DNA of 64,000 bases from assembly GCF_010614805.1 (NCBI RefSeq), contig NZ_JAAFZC010000002.1, positions 620,001 to 684,000 of the forward strand, read 5' to 3'. The DNA comes from Pseudooceanicola aestuarii. Lineage in GTDB: Bacteria; Pseudomonadota; Alphaproteobacteria; Rhodobacterales; Rhodobacteraceae. Made by a program: the position numbers and the translations under genes. This document shows, one piece after another, positions 45,404 through 54,769 of this stretch (its first letter is position 1; the number at the start of each line of letters is the position of its first letter). The notes under the pieces were generated by a model that saw nothing but the letters and a program-made list of their open reading frames with translations, ran no database searches and was not told the DNA's origin.

Positions 45404-46426
45404 ATGATCAGCGCAATCGCAAAACCAGCCGCCTCCGTCCCTGTATATCGCGCCCGCGATTTCCTGGTGATGCACGGCGCCAATGAAGGGGACGAGCTGT
45501 CCTTTGCGCATGAGCTGGTGCCCGATGACGTCTATTGGTTCGCCAAAAGCGCCGAACCGATCCGCCTGTCGATGGAAAGCGTCGGTGAACGTATCCTGGT
45601 CGGTGCGGACACCACCATCGGCGCGCCCGGCGCCGATCTGCACCTGGACAGCTGCCTGACATTCATGTCCCCCGACGGCCGAACGACCGAGGTTCTGGTG
45701 CTGGTCGAAACCGATGCGCAGGGCGACGTGAACCAGGTCTACGGGCTGCCGCTGGCCACCCTGTCGCACGGGGTGGATTACACCCTTGTCGGCATCGACA
45801 GCCACAATGCGCAGCGCCGCTTTGCCGAGGTCGCCTGCGTTTCCTTCATGCGCGGCACGCGGATCACCATGGCCTCCGGCGCGCAGAAACCGATCGAGGC
45901 GCTGAACCCCGGAGACCGCGTCCTGACCCGCGACGACGGCGCCCAGGAGATCCGCTGGATCGGCCAGTCCACCGTCCGCGCCGTGGGCGACTTTGCCCCC
46001 ATCGTCATCAAGGCCGGCACGCTGAACAACCTGGGCGACCTGGTGGTCAGCCCCGATCACCGGCTGTTCGTCTACCAACGCGAGGACCGGCTGGGTACAG
46101 GCCACAAGGAAGTGCTGGTCCGCGCCCGGCATCTGCTGAACGGCGACACGATCGTGCAGCAGGACGGCGGCTTCGTCGAATATTACCAGATCCTGTTCGA
46201 CAGCCATCAGATCATCTACGCCGAGGGGATCGCGGCCGAAACGCTTCTGGTGGACAACCGCACCCGTGCCGCCCTTCCGCCCGAGCTGGAGCAGACCCTG
46301 GCCGCCAACCTGCCGCATCAGGGCGACATCGCCCAGCTGCGCCACGAGGTCGCCCCCGCGCTGCTGGACCGGCCCGATGCGGCGGACCTGCTGCGCGGCG
46401 CCTCACTGCGGCTGCGCCAGGGCTGA
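45404..46426 (+). CDS. Hint (hedgehog/intein) domain protein
   Basis: A 340-residue protein of a family common in roseobacters. Residues 1-140 form a variable N-terminal domain (PVYRARDFLVMHGANEGDEL start). From Cys145 (VACVSFMRGTRITMASG) it is a Hint module: IEALNPGDRVLTRDDG, a central insertion, and SPDHRLFVYQRED with the His typical of block B-like regions. Hint domains self-cleave in inteins and hedgehogs. Here no C-extein follows beyond 40 residues, so the domain may cleave itself or act as a protease. Target unknown. Confidence 0.82.
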   Translation: MISAIAKPAASVPVYRARDFLVMHGANEGDELSFAHELVPDDVYWFAKSAEPIRLSMESVGERILVGADTTIGAPGADLHLDSCLTFMSPDGRTTEVLVLVETDAQGDVNQVYGLPLATLSHGVDYTLVGIDSHNAQRRFAEVACVSFMRGTRITMASGAQKPIEALNPGDRVLTRDDGAQEIRWIGQSTVRAVGDFAPIVIKAGTLNNLGDLVVSPDHRLFVYQREDRLGTGHKEVLVRARHLLNGDTIVQQDGGFVEYYQILFDSHQIIYAEGIAAETLLVDNRTRAALPPELEQTLAANLPHQGDIAQLRHEVAPALLDRPDAADLLRGASLRLRQG

Positions 46427-46576
46427 CGCCCCACCCGGCCGAACGGCGCCGCCCGGTTTCGGCCCGTGCCGCATGCGCCCTCTCGGCCACACACCCGCCC
46501 CCGGCAAATCGGAGCGCGTTGACCGCCCCCGCCTGCGGCCCCTACCCTGCCCCGGCATCATCCTGGGGAGGATTGC

Positions 46577-47017
46577 ATGAACTCGACAATTCGCCGGTAT
46601 TGCGCCGTCGCCTTCGCCCTCATCCCGGCGCTGCCCGCGCAGGCAGCAGATATTCCCGAACAACCCGCCCCCGCACCGGTGGCCGAACGTGTCGCCCAGG
46701 CGGTCCCCCGCAGCGAAGGCATCTTTGACGGCGCCCGCGCCTGGCCGATGGATCTGGACGGCGACGGCACGATGGAATGGCTGGTACAGGCCGCCTATGG
46801 CTTTCCCGGCGGCAACGCGGTTTTCGTGCGCACCTTCTTCTTTGATGGCGAAGATGCCGATTACGGCGCCACCCGCGACATCGGCCTGGCGCGCGCGATC
46901 AAGCGCATTTCCAAGGACGGCGACGTGATTACCGTGGTGATCCACGAATTGCTGGACGGCGAGCCGCGCTGCTGCCCCACCGGCGAATCCATTCGCCGGA
47001 TCACCATCCACCGCTGA
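46577..47017 (+). CDS. Hypothetical exported protein
   Basis: A 146-residue protein I do not recognise. It has a signal peptide ending LPAQAAD and a mature part with a Ca-binding-like DLDGDGTMEW motif (FG-GAP/EF-like spacing) followed by a beta-rich segment FFFDGEDADYG, and a conserved CC pair near the end (EPRCCPTGESIRR). It would be periplasmic. GGGGAGG precedes the ATG. No neighbour gives a clue to its role. Confidence 0.65.
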   Translation: MNSTIRRYCAVAFALIPALPAQAADIPEQPAPAPVAERVAQAVPRSEGIFDGARAWPMDLDGDGTMEWLVQAAYGFPGGNAVFVRTFFFDGEDADYGATRDIGLARAIKRISKDGDVITVVIHELLDGEPRCCPTGESIRRITIHR

Positions 47018-47020
47018 CCG

Positions 47021-47281
47021 TCAGCCGCGCAGCGCGTCGATCAGCTGATCCTTGGTCATGTCGGACCGGCCCTCGACCTCCAGCTCCTGCGCACGCTCAT
47101 ACAGCGCGTCTTTGGTCCAATCCTCGTAGGGGGGCTGTTTGCCGCCCTTGCGCGAGGGGTGCATGTCCGGGTTGGCGCGCGCGTTGGAAATCCGGGCGGC
47201 CTTCTCCTTGGACATTCCGTCCTCGCGCAGGTCTTCGTACAGCTTGTCATCCTTGATGCTGTTGGCGTGGTTCTTGGTCAT
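47021..47281 (-). CDS. Small Rho N-terminal-like (DUF7218/SAP-like) protein
   Basis: An 86-residue charged protein. The first half (MTKNHANSIKDDKLYEDLRE, DGMSKEKAARISNARAN) is the short DUF7218-type segment. The second half (YEDWTKDALYERAQELEV, TKDQLIDALRG) matches the Rho termination factor N-terminal helix-extended-loop-helix, a possible nucleic-acid binding fold. AAAGGAGG lies just before ATG 47281. Function not established. Confidence 0.78.
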   Translation of the reverse strand: MTKNHANSIKDDKLYEDLREDGMSKEKAARISNARANPDMHPSRKGGKQPPYEDWTKDALYERAQELEVEGRSDMTKDQLIDALRG

Positions 47282-47437
47282 CGCGGCCTCCTTTCGGCTC
47301 TGCCACGAAAACGCGCCGGGGCCGCAGCTGTTCCGCCCCTTGCCCCGGCCCGACGCGCCCAACCCCCGCAGCACCGGGCGCCACGCCGAGGTGCCAAGAA
47401 TTCTTGCCCCCACGCCGATCCCTGTTATATCCGCGCC

Positions 47438-49045
47438 ATGCTGGACCACGCCACGAACCGCCCCGACCTTCCGCCCGAAATCGCCCGCCGCCGGACCTTT
47501 GCGATCATCTCGCATCCCGACGCCGGGAAAACCACGCTGACCGAAAAGTTCCTGCTGTTCGGCGGGGCTATCCAGATGGCCGGACAGGTCCGCGCCAAGG
47601 GGGAGGCCCGGCGCACGCGGTCGGATTTCATGCAGATGGAGAAAGATCGGGGCATTTCCGTCTCTGCCTCGGCCATGTCCTTTGATTTCCGCCACTTCCG
47701 GTTCAATCTGGTGGACACGCCCGGCCACTCCGACTTCTCCGAGGACACCTATCGCACGCTGACGGCGGTGGATGCGGCGGTGATGGTGATCGATGGCGCC
47801 AAGGGTGTCGAAAGCCAGACGCAAAAGCTGTTCGAGGTCTGCCGCCTGCGCGATCTGCCGATCCTGACCTTCTGCAACAAGATGGACCGCGAAAGCCGCG
47901 ATGTCTTCGAGATCATCGACGAGATTCAGGAGAATCTGGCCATCGACGTGACGCCGGCCAGCTGGCCCATCGGCGTGGGTCGCGACTTCCTGGGCTGCTA
48001 TGACATGCTGCGCGACCGGCTGGAACTGATGGACCGCGCCGACCGGAACCGCGTGGCGGAATCGATCGAACTGAAGGGGCTGGACGATCCGCGCATGGCC
48101 GATCACATCCCCGCCGACCTGCTGGAGAAGCTGCGCGAAGAGGTCGAGATGGCGCGCGAGCTGCTGCCGCCGCTGGATCCCCAGGCGCTGCTGGAGGGGA
48201 CGCTGACGCCGATCTGGTTCGGCTCGGCCATCAACAGCTTTGGCGTGAAGGAACTGATGGACGGTATCGGCACCTATGGCCCCGAGCCGCAGCCCCAGGC
48301 CGCCAACCCCCGTCAGGTCGCCCCGGAAGAACCCAAGGTCTGCGGCTTTGTCTTCAAGGTGCAGGCCAACATGGATCCCAAGCACCGTGACCGCGTCGCC
48401 TTTGTCCGGCTGGCCTCCGGCCATTTCCGGCGCGGGATGAAACTGACCCATGTCCGCACGAAGAAACCGATGACCGTCTCGGCCCCCGTGCTGTTCCTGG
48501 CCTCCGACCGGGAGCTGGCCGAAGAGGCCTGGGCCGGGGACATCATCGGCATCCCCAACCACGGCCAGCTGCGCATCGGCGACACCCTGACCGAGGGCGA
48601 GGCGATCCGCGCCAAGGGCATCCCCTCCTTCGCGCCGGAACTGCTGCAAAGCTGCCGGGCGGGCGACCCGATGAAGGCCAAGCATCTGGAAAAGGCGTTG
48701 ATGCAATTCGCCGAGGAAGGCGCGGCCAAGGTGTTCAAACCCTCCATCGGCTCCGGCTTTATCGTCGGCGTGGTCGGCGCGCTGCAATTCGAGGTGCTCG
48801 CCAGCCGGATCGAACTGGAATACGGCCTGCCCGTGCGTTTCGAAGGGTCGCAATTCACCTCGGCCCGCTGGGTCTCGGGTGACAAACAGGCCGTCGACAA
48901 GTTCGTCAACGCGAACAAGCAGCACATCAGCCACGACCACGATGGCGACATCGTCTACCTGACCCGCCTGCAATGGGATATCGACCGCGTGCAACGCGAC
49001 TACCCTGACGTGACCCTGTCGGCGACGAAGGAGATGATGGTCTAG
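47438..49045 (+). CDS. prfC: Peptide chain release factor 3
   Basis: GTPase that recycles RF1/RF2 from the ribosome after termination. The 535-residue protein has G1 SHPDAGKT (25-32), switch II DTPGHSDFSEDTYRTL, NKMDRES and the downstream EF-G-like domains 2 and 3. ATG 47438 gives MLDHATNRPDLPPEIARRRT; the frame extends upstream without homology. The length is close to E. coli RF3 (529). It is followed 25 bases later by an unrelated AT-richer gene. Confidence 0.95.
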   Translation: MLDHATNRPDLPPEIARRRTFAIISHPDAGKTTLTEKFLLFGGAIQMAGQVRAKGEARRTRSDFMQMEKDRGISVSASAMSFDFRHFRFNLVDTPGHSDFSEDTYRTLTAVDAAVMVIDGAKGVESQTQKLFEVCRLRDLPILTFCNKMDRESRDVFEIIDEIQENLAIDVTPASWPIGVGRDFLGCYDMLRDRLELMDRADRNRVAESIELKGLDDPRMADHIPADLLEKLREEVEMARELLPPLDPQALLEGTLTPIWFGSAINSFGVKELMDGIGTYGPEPQPQAANPRQVAPEEPKVCGFVFKVQANMDPKHRDRVAFVRLASGHFRRGMKLTHVRTKKPMTVSAPVLFLASDRELAEEAWAGDIIGIPNHGQLRIGDTLTEGEAIRAKGIPSFAPELLQSCRAGDPMKAKHLEKALMQFAEEGAAKVFKPSIGSGFIVGVVGALQFEVLASRIELEYGLPVRFEGSQFTSARWVSGDKQAVDKFVNANKQHISHDHDGDIVYLTRLQWDIDRVQRDYPDVTLSATKEMMV

Positions 49046-49070
49046 GCTTGCAAGCGGGGAGGCGTTTTAA

Positions 49071-50024
49071 GTGCTCAAGGAAAATTTCACAATGGAAATT
49101 CTGCGCCTGGAAAATTTCGCGCGCGCGATCTCCTTACTCCCTGCAAAAAAATCCAGTACTTTTCTGTTTCGCGGTCACACCAACAAGAACTACCTGCTGA
49201 GTCCAAGTTTATTCAGAAAGGAAGGTTGGCAGGAGGCCGAGAAAGAGCTCCTTCTTGGCTTGATTTCTGACAGCCCGAACGAATTTTCCGCTGATGCGCA
49301 CACCATAGACTGGCTGGTTCGGGCGCAGCATTACGGCCTACCCACACGGGTCTTGGATTTCACCACGAATGGTCTGATGGCATTGTTCTTTGCCTGCGAG
49401 CCTTCTTCCGACGGTACCGATCATGATGGGCAAGTTCGTATCCTTGAAGTTGACAGAACAAATATCGGTTATCAGAATAGTGATCGGGTTTCGATCAAAG
49501 CAAACCTGGCCTACCTTTCCTCAAATGAAAAAGTTTTTCTTTGGCACGAAGTCGTCGAAGCAAAGGCCGAGATATTTCCTGAGATCGATAGATGGCCGAC
49601 CCGCTACGATCCGGGGTTTCAAGATTATCTGAGGCGCGCCAATCAGGGGGAGAATTTTCAAAGGTTGGTGCATTTCATCAAGACTGAAAAACCCTATTTC
49701 GAAAACAGAATCGACCCCGCCGACATCTTTCAGCCCAGCTTTTTCCTACCGAAAAGAAACAACCCCCGGATCAGCGCACAAAGCGGATGTTTTGCCATCC
49801 TTGGCCTCGACGACAATTCCCAGGGGAAGGCGAGCACAACATCCGCAGCCGATCAGCTTGCTGTAGACACCCCCCACATCAGGGGCGAAATGGTCTTGAA
49901 TATTCCAAATGACAGCAAGCCGCGCATTCTGGAACAGCTGGAGATCGTCGGGATCAACATCGGCACGGTTTATCCCGAGTTGGCCAAAAAGGCGGAGTAT
50001 CTGAAGGCCCAGTACGACACGTAG
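49071..50024 (+). CDS. FRG-domain protein, probably acquired
   Basis: A 317-residue protein with the FRG domain (about residues 25-130): the name-giving FLFRGHTNKNYLLSPSLFR and WLVRAQHYGLPTRVLDF followed by ALFFAC. FRG proteins are uncharacterised in detail, but occur in mobile and defence-associated settings. Translation is from GTG 49071, eight bases after GGGGAGG; ATG 49092 is the alternative. Base composition is visibly AT-richer than all neighbours, with many AAA, AAT and TTT codons, and the flanks (prfC and a glycosyltransferase) are native. Transfer is inferred. Confidence 0.8.
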   Translation: MLKENFTMEILRLENFARAISLLPAKKSSTFLFRGHTNKNYLLSPSLFRKEGWQEAEKELLLGLISDSPNEFSADAHTIDWLVRAQHYGLPTRVLDFTTNGLMALFFACEPSSDGTDHDGQVRILEVDRTNIGYQNSDRVSIKANLAYLSSNEKVFLWHEVVEAKAEIFPEIDRWPTRYDPGFQDYLRRANQGENFQRLVHFIKTEKPYFENRIDPADIFQPSFFLPKRNNPRISAQSGCFAILGLDDNSQGKASTTSAADQLAVDTPHIRGEMVLNIPNDSKPRILEQLEIVGINIGTVYPELAKKAEYLKAQYDT

Positions 50025-50077
50025 CTCGGCGTTATTGCCCACTTGCACCGCACGCTCCGCGCGGGCATCCTGCGGCC

Positions 50078-51808
50078 ATGCAGGACGGGTCCACAACATA
50101 TGGCGGGTTCACCAAGGTCATCGCCCAGATGGAGGGGCGGCGCGATCCTTTCGTGATGGGCCCCGGAGAGGGGCTGCCGCCTGCGGATCTGGACGTCGCC
50201 CCGCTGAAGACCGCCCTGGCGGGCGATCCCGGTGCCTGTGCCGCTTCGCCCACCACCTTTGCCTACAAGGTGCGGGAACTGCACGAGGAATTCGCCGGGC
50301 GGCCGCAGATCCTGTGGCTGCACGGGCTGCTGATCGCGCATCTGCGCCGCCGGACGCAACCGGCGCAGACGGCGGTGCTGTTTCGCCGCCTCTGGACCGA
50401 AGAGGCCGACTTTCTGCTGGATCATCTCGATGCGCGCTGGCTGGTCTCGGCCGTGACCACCTTCGCCGATCACGGTGAGACGGAGGCGCAGCGCCGCGTG
50501 GGCCATACGCTCAACGTGTTGTTCAACATGATGAAACTTTACGAAACGGAGCGGCTGTTCTCTCCCACCCCGCCGGACCGGCCCCATGACGGGCGGCGGC
50601 AGAAGGCGGATCTACCGATGCAGATGGATGCCTTTGCCATCTCCTCCGGCGGGCTGGACGTCAACCTGTTGGGCCGGATCTGGCAGGACGCGGCGGAAGA
50701 TCCGGTGATCCGTCCCCTCGCCCATCACCTGCTGGAGCTGCTGGAGGCCGATCCCGCCACGGTGTTTCGCCGCCTGCGCCTGATGCGCGCCGACCGCGCG
50801 GCCCGGCGCCCGCCCCCCGTCGAAGACCCGTTCCGCCTGCCACGGCGCAAGGACAACACCAACCCCGCGCCAGTGCCCGCCGCGCCCCGGGGCACGCCCC
50901 GTTGGGGCACCGTCTCGACCATCCGCGCGCCCCTGCCCCGGATCGCCCGGTTCGCCGCGCATCACCTGGACGCGGGCGCCGCGCGGGTGACGATCTATCT
51001 GGACACGCCCGACCCGGCCACCGCGAGCTGGATCTCCCGCGACCCACGGGTGGAGGTCATCGCCTGCGACGCCGCCCATTGGGACCGGCTGAAGGGACGC
51101 CCTGAGACTCACCAGCGCCGCCAGATGCGCAATGCCACCCACGCCTATCGCCGCAGCGATCTGGACTGGCTGGCCCATATCGATGTCGACGAATTCATCC
51201 TCTCTCCCGCGCCGCTGGCCGAGTTGCTGGCCCGCGCCCCCGCTACCGCCGCCGTGGTGCATCTGAACCCGGCCGAATTGCTGGCAGGGTCACAGCGCCA
51301 TTTCAAGCTGACGGCGCGGTTCGCCGGCCATCACAAATCCGTCCTGACGGAAGTCTACCCGACCTTCGGCGCCCATCTGCGCGGCGGCTACATCTCCCAC
51401 CTGGAGGGCAAGGTGATCGCCCGCACAGGTATCGCGGAGGTCCGGCTGGGCCTGCATGCCCTGCTCTACCGGGGGGAAGCCACGACCAATCGCGCGGTGC
51501 TGCGCGACGGCTGGATCGGACATGCCCATGTCGAAAGCTGGCAGCATTTCCGCGACAGCCTTGATTTCCGCCTCACACGCGGGTCCTACCGCAAACGCGA
51601 CGCCGGCTTCCGCCTGGCCGACGTGCTGGATTTCCTGCGCGAAAGCGAGGGGGAGGCCGGCCTGCGCGCCTTCTTTGCCGAGGTTTGCGAAGACAGTGCC
51701 GCGCTGCGCGACAGGCTGGCGCGCCACGACATGCTGGTGACCCACGATCTGAAGCTGGGGGACAAGGTCGCCGCGATCTTCGGCCCCCTGCCCGGCGGCA
51801 GCGGATGA
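50078..51808 (+). CDS. Glycosyltransferase family 2-like protein with N-terminal extension
   Basis: A 576-residue protein. The last 290 residues are a GT-A glycosyltransferase of the Glyco_tranf_2_4 type: WGTVSTIRAPLPRIARFAAHHL start, DWLAHIDVDEFI (the metal-binding region), HLEGKVIAR and GWIGHAHVESW. The first 260 residues are a helical extension (LYETERLFSP, LLELLEADPATVFRRLRLM) of unknown role. The stop overlaps the next gene by four bases. Both genes share the GT domain, so they look like a duplicated pair. Substrate unknown. Confidence 0.72.
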   Translation: MQDGSTTYGGFTKVIAQMEGRRDPFVMGPGEGLPPADLDVAPLKTALAGDPGACAASPTTFAYKVRELHEEFAGRPQILWLHGLLIAHLRRRTQPAQTAVLFRRLWTEEADFLLDHLDARWLVSAVTTFADHGETEAQRRVGHTLNVLFNMMKLYETERLFSPTPPDRPHDGRRQKADLPMQMDAFAISSGGLDVNLLGRIWQDAAEDPVIRPLAHHLLELLEADPATVFRRLRLMRADRAARRPPPVEDPFRLPRRKDNTNPAPVPAAPRGTPRWGTVSTIRAPLPRIARFAAHHLDAGAARVTIYLDTPDPATASWISRDPRVEVIACDAAHWDRLKGRPETHQRRQMRNATHAYRRSDLDWLAHIDVDEFILSPAPLAELLARAPATAAVVHLNPAELLAGSQRHFKLTARFAGHHKSVLTEVYPTFGAHLRGGYISHLEGKVIARTGIAEVRLGLHALLYRGEATTNRAVLRDGWIGHAHVESWQHFRDSLDFRLTRGSYRKRDAGFRLADVLDFLRESEGEAGLRAFFAEVCEDSAALRDRLARHDMLVTHDLKLGDKVAAIFGPLPGGSG

Positions 51809-52761
51809 TCCGCTGGGGCGTCGTCACCACGATCCGCGCAAGTTTGGCGGATACGCTGGCCTTCGCCGCCTGGCACCTGGAGCTGGGGGCGCATCGGATC
51901 TACCTGCATCTGGATGATCCCGACGACCCGGCCTTTGACCTGCTGAAGGCCCATCCCCGCCTTCGCCCGCTGCGCTGCGACGTCGCCTATTGGCAACGCC
52001 TGGCCGGACGTCGTCCGGCGAAACACCAGCTCCGCCAGACCCGCAATGCCACACGGATCTACAACCGCCCGGCGGAAGTCGATTGGCTGGCCCATATCGA
52101 CGGCGACGAATTCCTGGTCCCCGACCGTCCCGTCGCCGACATCCTGGCCGATCTGCCCGCCACCTGTCACGCCGCGCGCCTGCGCCCGATGGAGGGGTTG
52201 CCCCGCCCCGAGGGCGCGCCCGCCATCGCACCTTTGCACCGATTCAAGAGCTTCGCCCTCGACCCGCCGACCCGCCATGCCCAGACAGAGGCGATCTACC
52301 CCAGCTTTGGCCGCTGGCTGAACGGCGGGTTCCTGTCCCATGTGGCGGGGAAACTCTTTGTTCGGCCGGGGCTGACAGGGGCCGAATTCCGTATTCACAA
52401 CCTGCTGACCGATCAGGGCCGCAACCCCGGTCAGCAAGAGGTGCCCCAGCTGCGCCTGGCGCATCTGCATTACCGCGACTGGGCCGACTGGCGCGCCCGG
52501 TTGGATTTTCGGCTGAACCGGGGCGCCTACCGCGCCGAATTGCAACCCGCTCGCCCCAACGACCCCGCCGCGATGACCCTGCATGACCTGTTGGCCGGCC
52601 TCGCCCGCGAGGAGGGTGAGGCCGGCCTGCGCCGGTTCTACGACGAGGTCTGCCCCGACACCCCCGACCTGCGCGACCGGCTGCTGTCCCAGGGCCAGCT
52701 GCGGGAGGCCGTGCTGGACCTTGCGGGGGCAACCGCACGTCAATTTCCGCAACAATCCTGA
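51805..52761 (+). CDS. Glycosyltransferase family 2-like protein
   Basis: A 318-residue protein with the same GT-A domain as its upstream neighbour: MIRWGVVTTIRASLADTLAF, ELGAHRIYLHLDDPDD, KHQLRQTRNATRIYN and DWLAHIDGDEFLVP. It lacks the N-terminal extension. ATG 51805 overlaps the previous stop (ATGA), so the pair is translationally coupled. The Asp-rich HIDxDEF motif would bind Mn and the sugar nucleotide. Shared domain order with the gene before it suggests duplication and specialisation. Confidence 0.75.
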   Translation: MIRWGVVTTIRASLADTLAFAAWHLELGAHRIYLHLDDPDDPAFDLLKAHPRLRPLRCDVAYWQRLAGRRPAKHQLRQTRNATRIYNRPAEVDWLAHIDGDEFLVPDRPVADILADLPATCHAARLRPMEGLPRPEGAPAIAPLHRFKSFALDPPTRHAQTEAIYPSFGRWLNGGFLSHVAGKLFVRPGLTGAEFRIHNLLTDQGRNPGQQEVPQLRLAHLHYRDWADWRARLDFRLNRGAYRAELQPARPNDPAAMTLHDLLAGLAREEGEAGLRRFYDEVCPDTPDLRDRLLSQGQLREAVLDLAGATARQFPQQS

Positions 52762-52821
52762 ACCGAACCCCGGTTTTGGTGCCGTAAACGCCCTGCCGGG
52801 CCCACCCTGTCCCCTGCTGCA

Positions 52822-52850
52822 TTGACGCAAGGCCGCGCTTGGGCTAAACG
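52822..52850 (+). promoter_or_regulatory. Predicted promoter of the DEAD-box helicase gene
   Basis: TTGACG (52822-52827) and TAAACG (52845-52850) with 17 bases between, leaving an 80-base leader before the start codon. Confidence 0.4.
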
Positions 52851-52931
52851 GCAAAAAGGGACGCCGGCCATCCGGGCCGCCCCATCAAACGCCGCTGCGG
52901 GCCAAGTCGTGTCCGCAAAAAACGGACACAC

Positions 52932-54551
52932 ATGACCACATTTGCAGATCTCAATCTGGGCCCCAAGGTCCTGAAAGCCGTCACCGAAGCCGGTTACGAA
53001 ACGCCGACCCCCATTCAGGCCGGGGCCATCCCCGCCGCGCTGGAAGGCCGGGATGTCCTGGGCATCGCCCAGACCGGCACCGGCAAGACCGCCAGTTTCA
53101 CCCTTCCGATGATCCACATGCTGGCCCGTGGCCGTGCGCGGGCGCGGATGCCCCGGTCGCTGGTGCTGTGCCCCACGCGGGAATTGGCCGCGCAGGTGGC
53201 CGAAAACTTCGACACCTATTCCAAGCACCTCAAACTGACCAAGGCCCTGCTGATCGGCGGTGTCTCGTTCAAGGAACAGGATATGCTGATCGACAAGGGT
53301 GTCGATGTGCTGATTGCCACCCCCGGCCGCCTGCTGGACCATTTCGAACGCGGGAAGCTGCTGCTGACCGGCGTGCAGATCATGGTGGTGGACGAGGCTG
53401 ACAGGATGCTCGACATGGGGTTCATCCCCGATATCGAGAAAATCTTTTCCCTGACTCCGTTTACCCGGCAAACGCTGTTCTTCTCCGCCACCATGGCGCC
53501 GGAGATCGAGCGGATCACAAACACCTTCCTCTCCGCCCCCGCGCGGGTCGAAGTCGCCCGTCAGGCCACCACGTCGGAGACGATCGAACAGGGCGTGGTG
53601 ATGTTCAAGGGCTCCCGCAAGGATCGCGAAGGCAGCGAGAAACGCCGCCTTCTGCGTGACCTGATCGACGCCGAAGGCGACAGACTGACCAACGCGATCA
53701 TCTTCTGCAACCGCAAGACCGACGTGGATATCGTCGCCAAGAGCTTGCAGAAATACAGCTATGACGCCGCGCCGATCCATGGCGATCTGGAGCAATCGCA
53801 CCGCACCCGGACACTGGACGGCTTCCGCGAAGGGACGTTGAAGATCCTCGTCGCCTCGGACGTGGCGGCACGCGGGCTGGATGTACCCTCCGTCAGCCAC
53901 GTGTTCAACTTCGACGTGCCCGGCCATGCGGAGGATTACGTGCACCGCATCGGACGCACCGGCCGCGCCGGTCGCGACGGCAAGGCCGTGATGATCTGCG
54001 TCCCCCGCGACGAGAAGAACCTGGCCGATATCGAAGCGCTGGTCGAAAAGACCATTCCGCGCCTCGACATCCCCGGCGGAAAGCCCGCTGCCGCCCCCGC
54101 CGAAGCGCGCGCGGAGGCCGAGGCAGAGGCCCCGGCTGACAGCACCGAAAAACCGCGCCGCACGCGGACCCGGGGTGGCCGTGGCCGCAAACCTGCCGCT
54201 CCCCGCACCGAGGCCGCCCTCACTGCCGAGGCCGAAGCGACGCCCACTCCGCAGGAGGCCGCAGCGCCGCAGCCGGTCAAATCCCGGCCCGCCCCGGCCG
54301 CCAAGACGGAGGCGGAGGCCGAACCCGCCCCCCAGGCTGAGCCGCGCAAACAATCCCGCCCGGCCCCGCGCCAGGCAGAGGAGCAGCCACACCCGGACAC
54401 CACCCCCGACACGGCCAAGGACAGCAATGACAAGCGCCGTGGACGTGGCGGACGTGGCCGTGACAACGGCAAGGACAACAAGGTCGTGGGCATGGGCGAT
54501 CACATGCCCCAGTTTATCGCGCTGTCCTTTGCGGAGCGTCAGACCGGCTGA
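52932..54551 (+). CDS. DEAD-box RNA helicase (RhlE-like)
   Basis: ATP-dependent RNA helicase of 539 residues, for ribosome assembly or mRNA turnover. Visible motifs: Q-motif YETPTPIQ, AQTGTGKT (46-53), PTRELAAQ, VVDEADRMLD (about 152), FSATM and HRIGRTGRAGR. The C-terminal 150 residues are low-complexity Ala/Pro/Glu/Arg-rich and end in a basic GRGGRGRDNGKDNK stretch typical of RhlE-type RNA-binding tails. RNase J is transcribed convergently downstream, and a bidirectional terminator lies between. Confidence 0.93.
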   Translation: MTTFADLNLGPKVLKAVTEAGYETPTPIQAGAIPAALEGRDVLGIAQTGTGKTASFTLPMIHMLARGRARARMPRSLVLCPTRELAAQVAENFDTYSKHLKLTKALLIGGVSFKEQDMLIDKGVDVLIATPGRLLDHFERGKLLLTGVQIMVVDEADRMLDMGFIPDIEKIFSLTPFTRQTLFFSATMAPEIERITNTFLSAPARVEVARQATTSETIEQGVVMFKGSRKDREGSEKRRLLRDLIDAEGDRLTNAIIFCNRKTDVDIVAKSLQKYSYDAAPIHGDLEQSHRTRTLDGFREGTLKILVASDVAARGLDVPSVSHVFNFDVPGHAEDYVHRIGRTGRAGRDGKAVMICVPRDEKNLADIEALVEKTIPRLDIPGGKPAAAPAEARAEAEAEAPADSTEKPRRTRTRGGRGRKPAAPRTEAALTAEAEATPTPQEAAAPQPVKSRPAPAAKTEAEAEPAPQAEPRKQSRPAPRQAEEQPHPDTTPDTAKDSNDKRRGRGGRGRDNGKDNKVVGMGDHMPQFIALSFAERQTG

Positions 54552-54577
54552 AGCCGCTACATCTTTCATGCCATGAA

Positions 54578-54613
54578 AAAACGCGCCGCGGGTTCCCTGC
54601 GGCGCGTTTTCGT
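54578..54613. terminator. Bidirectional terminator between the helicase and rnj
   Basis: AAAACGCGCCGC and GCGGCGCGTTTT form a perfect 12-pair stem with a nine-base loop, A-rich on one side and T-rich on the other, so it can stop transcription from either direction. Confidence 0.85.
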
Positions 54614-54691
54614 CATCTCGGATCCGCGCGCCCCGGGCGCTTGCCCTCTATCAGCGCCAGATCCTGCCAGAAGTCCCTTGCGGCGACCCGG

Positions 54692-54730
54692 CCCCCTTCG
54701 GGCGCCAAATACCGCCGCCGGAGGCCCGCC
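54692..54730 (+). repeat. Short relative of the intergenic repeat
   Basis: CCCCCTTCGGGCGCCAAATACCGCCG keeps the CCTTCGGGC...AAATACCG core of the other copies but only a GGCCCGCCCGG/CGGGC-type half hairpin follows. Confidence 0.5.
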
Positions 54731-54769
54731 CGGAACGGGCGGACCCGCCGAGAGATGCCCGGTCGTTGG

